Shown one piece after another: positions 58,529 through 64,000 of a stretch of DNA of 64,000 bases (position 1 is its first letter; each line of letters starts with the position of its first letter). This stretch comes from Rothia sp. (in: high G+C Gram-positive bacteria). Its GTDB lineage: Bacteria; Actinomycetota; Actinomycetes; Actinomycetales; Micrococcaceae. The position numbers and the translations under genes are program-made. Location: positions 434,001 to 498,000 of the forward strand of contig JAUMWB010000001.1 of the NCBI GenBank assembly GCA_030529845.1, given 5' to 3'. Under the pieces are notes generated by a model. That model saw only the letters and a list, made by a program, of their open reading frames with translations, was not told the DNA's origin and searched no databases.

Positions 58529-59146
58529 CTATCGACCTACCGTGTTCTGGTTACCCAGTGAGGCCAGCACAGAACGCAGTGCCTCAGCCACGCCCATGGT
58601 CTCGGCCTTCGGGTTATGTTCGATAAAGGACTCGATGGCACTGACGGCATCGCGCTCGTTCCAGCCCAGGCTGGTCAGGGCGTCCTGAACCTGAGGCTTC
58701 CAGCTCACACCCTGGTCAATCGGCAGCTGGTCGGTAGCGCCGTCCGCCAAAATCAGCTTGCCAGCAAGCTCCAGGACGATGCGGCGCGCCCCCTTGGGGC
58801 CGATACCGGGCACCTTGGTGAAAGCCTTATCGTCGCCGGTAGCTACAGCGCGCTCAACCTCAGCCGGGGTATGCACACCGAGCACTGCCAGGGCAATACG
58901 CGGGCCGATACCCGAGACCGACAGCATCATGTCAAAGACCTCGCGCTCGGCAGGCTCAGCAAACCCGTAGAGAGTCATGGAATCCTCACGCACAATCATG
59001 GTGGTCAGAACCGTAGCCTTCTCCCCCAGGCGCAGCTGCGAGGCGGTACGGGCGTTGAGGTGCACCAGCATGCCAAAACCGTTGACATCGATAACAGCGG
59101 TCTCCAACCCCAAGTGGGTCACAGTACCGGTCAGTGAGCTAATCAT
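58529..59146 (-). CDS. ruvA: Holliday junction-binding protein RuvA
   Basis: A 205-residue protein that binds junctions as a tetramer and loads RuvB. The OB-fold N-terminus (MISSLTGTVTHLGLETAVIDVNGFG), two helix-hairpin-helix motifs (LLSVSGIGPRIALAVL; FTKVPGIGPKGARRIVLELAGKL) and a C-terminal helical domain (DALTSLGWNERDAVSAI) are in order. Unlike its tight junction with ruvB, it is separated from ruvC by 185 bases, and a promoter ends 7 bases before its ATG with no Shine-Dalgarno. Confidence 0.96.
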   Translation of the reverse strand: MISSLTGTVTHLGLETAVIDVNGFGMLVHLNARTASQLRLGEKATVLTTMIVREDSMTLYGFAEPAEREVFDMMLSVSGIGPRIALAVLGVHTPAEVERAVATGDDKAFTKVPGIGPKGARRIVLELAGKLILADGATDQLPIDQGVSWKPQVQDALTSLGWNERDAVSAIESFIEHNPKAETMGVAEALRSVLASLGNQNTVGR

Positions 59147-59153
59147 GAAACCT

Positions 59154-59200
59154 ATTCTATTCGAATATATGTACTAATACAAGAAACGTGTGTCTTGTAT
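59154..59200 (-). promoter_or_regulatory. ruvAB promoter with an inverted repeat at the -35
   Basis: On the minus strand TTGTAT (59182-59177) and TAGAAT (59159-59154) are exactly 17 bases apart, and the -10 ends 7 bases before the ruvA ATG, implying a leaderless message. The perfect 8-bp inverted repeat ATACAAGA / TCTTGTAT (59177-59200) covers the -35 and could be an operator. Its sequence does not match a LexA box. Confidence 0.5.
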
Positions 59201-59331
59201 GTCGCGGGCAAGCATCGAACTCACGCTCGCTGCTGACCCTCTCGCGCGACTCGCTACGCTCGTTACGCGATTCATGCCAGCCCCGAGCCAGCAGCTTCGC
59301 TATGAGTCCGCCGCTTACTAACAGCCCTGCC

Positions 59332-60003
59332 CTATCTTCTAGCCCTTGCCTCCGCCTCCATCCAGGCCCGCTGGGCGGGGGTAAGCTGGGAAGTTCGGCG
59401 GGCTGCCGCCGGGTTTGACCCCTGGTGGGTTTGGGTAGTGGCTGCCATGTTGATACCCGAGCCGATACCACCGCCACGCCAACCGTGGCAGATAGCTAGA
59501 GCGAGGGCGTCCGCCGCATCCGCAGGCTTGGGCATAGCATCAAGCCCTAAAATGCGGGTGACCATGCGCCCCACCGAGGCCTTGTCGGCGCGCCCGGAGC
59601 CCGTGACCGCCGCCTTAACCTCTGAGGGGGTGTGAAAGTGCACCGGCACACCGCGTGCAGCGGCAGCTGCGATGACCACGCCTGAGGCATGGGCAGTTCC
59701 GATAACGGTATTGACCTGTTCCTGGGCAAAAACTCGCTCAATGGCTAGGGCATCGGGCTGGTAGGTATCGAGCCAGGCTTCTGCGGCGCGCAGAATCTTG
59801 AGGATGCGGGCGTCCAGGCTCTCTGATGCGGCGGTACCAGCCACCCCCACGTTCACGAAATGGGCCTTGCGGTTGGCCGTCATATCGACCAAACCGAAAC
59901 CGCATCTGGTCAGGCCGGGGTCGACCCCCAGAATGCGGGCAGCGCCCGGAACTCGCGGGGCGGGTTCCGGGCGCTGGTGTGAGGTGCCGTGAGCCGGGGC
60001 CAC
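59332..60003 (-). CDS. ruvC: Holliday junction endonuclease RuvC
   Basis: About 223 residues. It cleaves junctions as a dimer. The catalytic acids are in [22 protein letters not shown] and the [14 protein letters not shown] pair. The GTG at 60003 with AAAGGA 8 bases upstream was chosen, because longer readings overlap yebC. A ~22-residue N-terminal extension rich in Pro/Ala precedes the conserved core; it contains a 12-bp inverted repeat. The ~50-residue C-terminal tail ([16 protein letters not shown]) is also unconserved. Confidence 0.94.
   Translation of the reverse strand: MAPAHGTSHQRPEPAPRVPGAARILGVDPGLTRCGFGLVDMTANRKAHFVNVGVAGTAASESLDARILKILRAAEAWLDTYQPDALAIERVFAQEQVNTVIGTAHASGVVIAAAAARGVPVHFHTPSEVKAAVTGSGRADKASVGRMVTRILGLDAMPKPADAADALALAICHGWRGGGIGSGINMAATTQTHQGSNPAAARRTSQLTPAQRAWMEAEARARR
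59941..59975 (-). repeat. Perfect 12-bp inverted repeat in ruvC N-terminal extension
   Basis: AGCGCCCGGAAC (59941-59952) and GTTCCGGGCGCT (59964-59975) are exact reverse complements around an 11-base loop, 51 bases past the yebC stop and just before the conserved RuvC core. It resembles the repeats in hemW and priA in position. Confidence 0.75.
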
Positions 60004-60025
60004 GCGCTCATCCTTTCCCTGCTGG

Positions 60026-60784
60026 CTATTCAGCTTCGAGCTCGGCCATGACGGCTTCGCTGATGTCTGCGTTGGAGTAGACGTTCTGCACGTCGTCCAG
60101 TTCTTCGATGGCGTCGGCAAGCTTGAGGAACTTCTTAGCACCCTCAGCGTCCAGGTCTACCTGCATGGTGGGGCGGAAGACCGGGTCGTCGTTGTTGTAC
60201 TCGAGTTCAGCCTCTTCCAGAGCCTTGCGGATGGCGGGCAGGTCGGTTGCCTCGGAGACAACGGTGAAAATCTCACCATCGTCGATGACTTCTTCAGCAC
60301 CGGCGTCGAGCACGGCCATGAGGACGTCGTCCTCGGTCAGCCCCTCGGTCTTAGCAACTTCGGCAACGCCCTTGCGCTCGAAGAGGAAGGCTACGGAGCC
60401 AGAGTCTGCCATGGTGCCGCCGTTGCGGGTAACGGCGGTACGAACCTCAGCGGCTGCGCGGTTGCGGTTGTCGGTCAGACACTCGATGTAGAGGGCGGTG
60501 CCCTGGGGGCCGCGGGCTTCGTACATGATCTCGGTGTAGTCAATGGTTTCACCGGTCAGACCTGCCCCGCGCTTGATGGCGCGATCTACGTTGTCGTTGG
60601 GGACAGAGTTCTTCTTTGCCTTTGATACTGCAAGGTCGAGGGCGGGGTTACCGGCGGGGTCGGGGCCACCCATTCGAGCTGCAACTTCAATAGCCTTGAT
60701 GTACTTAGCGAAGGCCTTGGCGCGCTTGGCGTCAATAGCGGCTTTCTTGTGCTTAGTGGTGGCCCATTTGGAGTGACCTGCCAT
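60026..60784 (-). CDS. YebC/PmpR family DNA-binding / translation factor
   Basis: A 252-residue protein of the YebC family, historically called transcriptional regulators; recent work links some members to relief of ribosome stalling. The opening [23 protein letters not shown] and the [22 protein letters not shown] stretch are diagnostic. The ATG has AAGGAG 5 bases upstream. It is 22 bases before ruvC, the classic yebC-ruvCAB arrangement. Confidence 0.95.
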   Translation of the reverse strand: MAGHSKWATTKHKKAAIDAKRAKAFAKYIKAIEVAARMGGPDPAGNPALDLAVSKAKKNSVPNDNVDRAIKRGAGLTGETIDYTEIMYEARGPQGTALYIECLTDNRNRAAAEVRTAVTRNGGTMADSGSVAFLFERKGVAEVAKTEGLTEDDVLMAVLDAGAEEVIDDGEIFTVVSEATDLPAIRKALEEAELEYNNDDPVFRPTMQVDLDAEGAKKFLKLADAIEELDDVQNVYSNADISEAVMAELEAE

Positions 60785-60805
60785 GATTCTCCTTATTCGT
60801 CTGGT

Positions 60806-60827
60806 GCGCCTGCACGCGGGCAGGCGC
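60806..60827. repeat. GC-rich hairpin between gatD and yebC
   Basis: GCGCCTGC (60806-60813) pairs with GCAGGCGC (60820-60827) around a 6-base loop, 19 bases after the gatD stop. It lacks a T run. It may be a U-less terminator for murT-gatD. Confidence 0.45.
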
Positions 60828-60845
60828 GATGTACCTCGTACTATT

Positions 60846-61625
60846 CTAGCGCGGACGGGCGGACGCTGAGGCCCGTGCCTTTTCCACAAGGGTGTCGTCG
60901 ATGACAACGGGGGTGAACTCACCGTACTTCTTGATAGCAGCCTGCTTGATGAGGAAGTCCGAGATGGCCGGGTTCTTGGGCAGCAGGGAGCCGTGCAGGT
61001 AGGTTCCAATGACATTGTGGACGCGGGCGCCCTCGCCAGAATCTTCCTTATTGTTGCCCTCTCCCTTGGTCACGGTTGCCAGGGGCTTGGTGTCACCGGA
61101 GAGATAGGTGAGACCTGAGTGGTTTTCGAAACCAATGATGGTGCCAAATTCTTCGGATTCTTCAACGATATTGCCAATCAGGCGTTCTTCGCCGCCCACG
61201 GTCTTTGCGTCAAAAACACGGATACCGTTGAGGGTTACACCGCCTACGGTCTTGAACTCTTTTCCGAAGAGCTGGTAGAGGCCACAGATGACCAGCATGG
61301 GGGTACCGTCTTCAGCCAGCATGCGAAGGGTTTCGGCGTTAGCCAGCAGGTCATCCTGGATAACGGACTGACCGGAGTCCTGGCCGCCACCGCCCACGAA
61401 AATATCGCCGTCCAGGGGGAACTCGTCACCGGGGTTGTAGTCAACGATCTCTGTGGTGAAGCCGTGGGCCTGGGCGCGGCGGGAGAGCGACAGGGTGTTA
61501 CCCCAGTCCCCGTAGATGTTCATGTCTCTGGGGTAGAGCTGCACAATTTTCAGGCTCTTGTTGTTGCCTGTTTGGGTGATGATCTGTTCGCCCGCTTCAA
61601 CCGGTGCGTTCTCAAAATCGCTCAT
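60846..61625 (-). CDS. gatD: Lipid II isoglutaminyl synthase, glutaminase subunit GatD
   Basis: A 259-residue CobB/CobQ-type glutamine amidotransferase. With MurT it amidates the alpha-carboxyl of D-Glu in peptidoglycan stem peptides. The family opening [19 protein letters not shown], the nucleophile Cys in [11 protein letters not shown] (~residue 115), [11 protein letters not shown] and the catalytic His in [13 protein letters not shown] are present. The ATG overlaps the murT stop as TAATG, which fits a stable 1:1 complex. Confidence 0.94.
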   Translation of the reverse strand: MSDFENAPVEAGEQIITQTGNNKSLKIVQLYPRDMNIYGDWGNTLSLSRRAQAHGFTTEIVDYNPGDEFPLDGDIFVGGGGQDSGQSVIQDDLLANAETLRMLAEDGTPMLVICGLYQLFGKEFKTVGGVTLNGIRVFDAKTVGGEERLIGNIVEESEEFGTIIGFENHSGLTYLSGDTKPLATVTKGEGNNKEDSGEGARVHNVIGTYLHGSLLPKNPAISDFLIKQAAIKKYGEFTPVVIDDTLVEKARASASARPR

Positions 61626-62923
61626 TAGATTTCCTCCACATCGGTGATCTTTGCCAGTTCCTTACGGATAGCCAGCATGGCGGTGTAGGTGCAGAAGATA
61701 CGCATGGGGCGTCCGTCTGACTTGGCAATAAAGGTGGCCAGGGCTTCTTCTAGGTTCTCGTTGATGTTCTCAACATAGACGTCGTCATGTTGCAGGCGTA
61801 GGGCCATGTCGTAGGCTCGCACGCCCGATACCATGGTGACACCCCCCTGGGTTAGGGAGTGGAAGTCTACGTCCCAGAGCCAGGAGACGTCGCGGCCGTC
61901 GGCGTAGGCGTCGTTGATGGTGATCATGGTGGCGTAGTCCTTGGCATCAGCAGAGGCCAGCGACAGGCGGAAACCGCTGGGGTTTTTGACCAGCAGCAGC
62001 TGGAGGGTTTGGCCGTTAACGGTGAGGGTTTCACCGCGACCGAAAGCCGGAGCAATATGCTCAAGTTCAGCTAAAAGTTTAGTCTCGTTGAGAGCGTCTC
62101 CCATGACCTCGCGAGTCAGGGCCATTGCTGCCGCAGCGTTAAAGATGTTGTAGACACCGTAGAGGTTAATAGTGCCTGCCAGTTCCTGACCGGCAAGATC
62201 AAAGGTAGCGTCGGTTCCCTTGAAATCCTTGAGCAGGACGGACGCCGCCGGCAGCTCGGGTGCCAAAAGACCGGCGTCCGCGCGGTCGGTACCCTCGGGG
62301 CTGGTGCGCAAATCGTCATCGGAGGGGAAGAGGGAGCGTAGCTTCTCTGATAAACCAAAGTAGCTAACCTGAGTGCCGGGCTGAATGTTCTCAGCCAGAG
62401 AGCGAATACGCGGGTCCTCGCGGTTGAGCACGACCGTGCCCGTGGTTGCACCGGCGACAGTGGCCAGCATGCGGCGGGTTGTGTCAATCTCGCCGAAGCG
62501 GTCTAGTTGATCACGCAGGACGTTGAGCAGGAGCGCATAGTTGGGCTTGACCTTACGCACAAAATGAACGGCGTGGGCTTCATCCAGCTCAAGCACAGCG
62601 ATGTCTGCATCCAGCTTGCCCGCCAGATTCATCTCACCCAGAAGGGCGGCAGCTACACCACGTACAAAGTTCGACCCGGTGCGGTTGGTAAAGACCTTCA
62701 GGCCCTGGGCTTCTAGTAACTGCACCACCATCTTGGTTGTGGTCGTCTTACCGTTGGTACCGGATACCACCACAACGCCGCGGGGTAGCTTTGCCAGCTC
62801 CTCCGCCACAAAATCAGGGTGCAACTTCTCCATGACCAGGCCCGGGAAAGCGGAACCGCCCCCGCGCAACTTGGTCGCATAACGAATGCCTTGGCCAACA
62901 AGGCGAACAACAGGTCGTGACAT
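61625..62923 (-). CDS. murT: Lipid II isoglutaminyl synthase, MurT subunit, without zinc ribbon
   Basis: About 432 residues. A Mur-ligase-like ATPase that activates D-Glu for amidation by GatD. The P-loop is VSGTNGKTTTTKMVV, the central domain has VLELDEAHAVHFV, and the C-terminal DUF1727 domain follows (FGRGETLTVNGQTLQLLLVKNPSGF). Firmicute MurT proteins carry a Cys4 zinc ribbon in the central domain; here the matching region (after VSYFG) is an acidic, Pro/Ala-rich linker and the whole protein has a single Cys. The ATG at 62923 has no Shine-Dalgarno, and a TAAGAT -10 ends 7 bases upstream. Confidence 0.92.
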   Translation of the reverse strand: MSRPVVRLVGQGIRYATKLRGGGSAFPGLVMEKLHPDFVAEELAKLPRGVVVVSGTNGKTTTTKMVVQLLEAQGLKVFTNRTGSNFVRGVAAALLGEMNLAGKLDADIAVLELDEAHAVHFVRKVKPNYALLLNVLRDQLDRFGEIDTTRRMLATVAGATTGTVVLNREDPRIRSLAENIQPGTQVSYFGLSEKLRSLFPSDDDLRTSPEGTDRADAGLLAPELPAASVLLKDFKGTDATFDLAGQELAGTINLYGVYNIFNAAAAMALTREVMGDALNETKLLAELEHIAPAFGRGETLTVNGQTLQLLLVKNPSGFRLSLASADAKDYATMITINDAYADGRDVSWLWDVDFHSLTQGGVTMVSGVRAYDMALRLQHDDVYVENINENLEEALATFIAKSDGRPMRIFCTYTAMLAIRKELAKITDVEEI

Positions 62924-62924
62924 G

Positions 62925-62958
62925 GTGACTATCTTACCGGGTTTGTGTATGCTTCGAA
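62925..62958. promoter_or_regulatory. Overlapping divergent promoters of murT and the DUF2797 gene
   Basis: Plus strand: GTGACT (62925-62930) and TATGCT (62948-62953), 17-base spacer, -10 ending 10 bases before the DUF2797 ATG. Minus strand: TTCGAA (62958-62953) and TAAGAT (62936-62931), 16-base spacer, -10 ending 7 bases before the murT ATG. Each -10 lies in the other's spacer, so polymerase cannot occupy both at once. Confidence 0.5.
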
Positions 62959-62963
62959 TCTGT

Positions 62964-63953
62964 ATGACTACTTTCATGAACCAGCTCGTGACCTACCCCG
63001 AATTTATCTGGCGCGACATCACCTGGCGTGACCGCTCCCCCTACCTTAAAGTTGAGCCTCTGCTTGATGGTCAACCTAGCGGTGAGATTGAAACAATTGC
63101 CATAACCCCGGGGAGCTTCCTCGGTCTCACCGCCTTACCGTCCGACGCGCTCGGTGCTGGCATCTACTGCAGCGGTTACTCGCGGGCAGCTGTCGACACC
63201 ATTGGTTTTCACCAGGTTCCCTGCCCAGATGGAAACACCATCACTAAGGGCAAGCAGTGCGACTCCTGCTTGGCCCGCGACGAGTTCGCACCCATTCACC
63301 GCATTCACCTAGGCTCCCGCATGAACGAGGCAGCTCTGGCCTATGTCAACCTTGAACACTATCTCTACATCGCCACTTTTCCCGATGGTACATCTAAGGT
63401 CGGCACCGCTTCCCTGCATTCCAACCCCCGCCGTCTCGACGACCAGGCTGTTGCCGCAGCCACCTTCGTAGCCCGAGCAGACACCGGCATCATCGTGCGT
63501 CAGCTGGAAGACCTGGTCTCGCACGAGGCCAACCTCACCCAGTTCAAACGAGCCTCCACCAAATACAAGGCCTGGGTTGCCCCAGCCAGCACCGAACGCC
63601 TCAAATCTGAGCACTACATGGCCGTGGAAAACGCCACTTGGGCTCTCGAAGAAGCCCACGACACCATTGAGGGTTTTGAAATCACCGCAGACCGCTGGGT
63701 GCCTTCCCTGGCAATGAGCCGGGCCTACGCGTCCTTACGGGCGGAGAACCCCGAGCCCCTTACAGCCTACCCCACCCTCACCGAGGAGGCTCACGGCTTC
63801 TATATCACCGGCGGAACCGGCAAATTCCTGACAGCCCACTTCGGCGACCCCAACCAGACCTTCCTCATCAACACCACAGAACTCTCCAACAGAGCCTGCC
63901 GCCAGCACGGGGAACTCACTCCCCCGGAGTCCGTGCAGGAATCCCTGTTCTAG
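62964..63953 (+). CDS. DUF2797 domain protein of unknown function
   Basis: About 329 residues. It matches the DUF2797 family by its Cys-containing segment (YCSGYS, VPCPDG, GKQCDSCLARDEF, residues ~70-120), which could bind a metal, followed by HYLYIATFPDGTSKVGTAS and an ARADTGIIVRQLEDLVS segment reminiscent of the GIY-YIG-like fold. I chose the ATG at 62964 (a second at 62976 is possible); no Shine-Dalgarno precedes either, and earlier in-frame codons lie upstream of the promoter. Divergent from murT with overlapping promoters. Function is not known. Confidence 0.8.
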   Translation: MTTFMNQLVTYPEFIWRDITWRDRSPYLKVEPLLDGQPSGEIETIAITPGSFLGLTALPSDALGAGIYCSGYSRAAVDTIGFHQVPCPDGNTITKGKQCDSCLARDEFAPIHRIHLGSRMNEAALAYVNLEHYLYIATFPDGTSKVGTASLHSNPRRLDDQAVAAATFVARADTGIIVRQLEDLVSHEANLTQFKRASTKYKAWVAPASTERLKSEHYMAVENATWALEEAHDTIEGFEITADRWVPSLAMSRAYASLRAENPEPLTAYPTLTEEAHGFYITGGTGKFLTAHFGDPNQTFLINTTELSNRACRQHGELTPPESVQESLF

Positions 63954-64000
63954 GAGGGCAGTAGGTAAGCCAATAAGCCCGCTGGCACGGGGCTGGCGTG

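Noticed and set aside
59157..59331. Possible tRNA or small gene between ruvA and ruvC
   Set aside because: A GTTCGA-like stretch is present, but no acceptor, D- or anticodon-stem can be formed around it. The middle is a GC-rich, repetitive GCTACGCTCG type of sequence.
1..64000. CRISPR arrays, prophage, insertion sequences, rRNA operons
   Set aside because: I saw no spaced direct repeats, transposase or integrase genes, phage genes or rRNA sequence anywhere in the window.

Overview
This 64 kb window is chromosomal core DNA from a GC-rich actinobacterium. The gene set points to Micrococcales, most likely Micrococcaceae and plausibly Rothia or a close relative. Supporting signs are an actinobacterial integration host factor (mIHF) next to gmk and pyrF, a PriA with no recognisable helicase motifs, a MurT/GatD pair, and frequent GTG/TTG starts with TAATG and ATGA/GTGA gene overlaps. 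The genus is an inference from gene content and order. I found no rRNA, tRNA, CRISPR array, prophage or insertion sequence.

Layout, left to right. 1-12.5 kb: translation and competence genes, mostly on the minus strand: hemW (cut by the window edge), lepA, a solo MazF/PemK-like protein and rpsT (both plus), holA, a competence block in which ComEC is split into two coupled genes, comEA, degV and leuS. 12.6-14.7 kb: a plus-strand pair, an alpha/beta hydrolase and a GT4-type glycosyltransferase. 14.7-20.8 kb: priA, metK, coaBC, rpoZ, gmk and mihF. 21-29.9 kb: the pyrimidine operon pyrR-pyrB-pyrC-(membrane PH-like protein)-carA-carB-pyrF, with a PyrR-binding-loop candidate overlapping the pyrR ribosome binding site. 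30-36.3 kb: efp-nusB and a shikimate block (aroE, aroC, aroK, aroB) tightly coupled to mltG and ruvX. 36.9-41.3 kb: alaS, two small envelope proteins and rpsD with a long leader. 41.6-43.5 kb: a small accessory island of two exported proteins of unknown function in AT-richer DNA. 43.9-49.1 kb: rarA, dtd, aspS, hisS. 49.4-51.6 kb: plus-strand DUF349 protein and an AbiEi-like protein. 51.6-62.9 kb: rel, secF, secD, yajC, ruvB, ruvA, ruvC, yebC, gatD, murT, then a divergent DUF2797 gene.

Most genes are housekeeping, so the points of interest are mainly in gene architecture and regulation. They are: (i) long perfect inverted repeats inside the N-terminal extensions of hemW, priA and ruvC, each just downstream of the preceding gene's stop; (ii) the exported-protein island, whose Tat-exported member has a consensus -10 box followed by an SOS-box-like palindrome; (iii) an rpsD promoter about 250 bases upstream of its start, giving a structured leader; (iv) a split ComEC; (v) a MurT lacking the Cys4 zinc ribbon; (vi) two inverted DnaA-box-like pairs; (vii) several promoters placed so that the transcript would be leaderless. 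All promoter, operator and terminator calls were made by eye and need experimental or comparative support.
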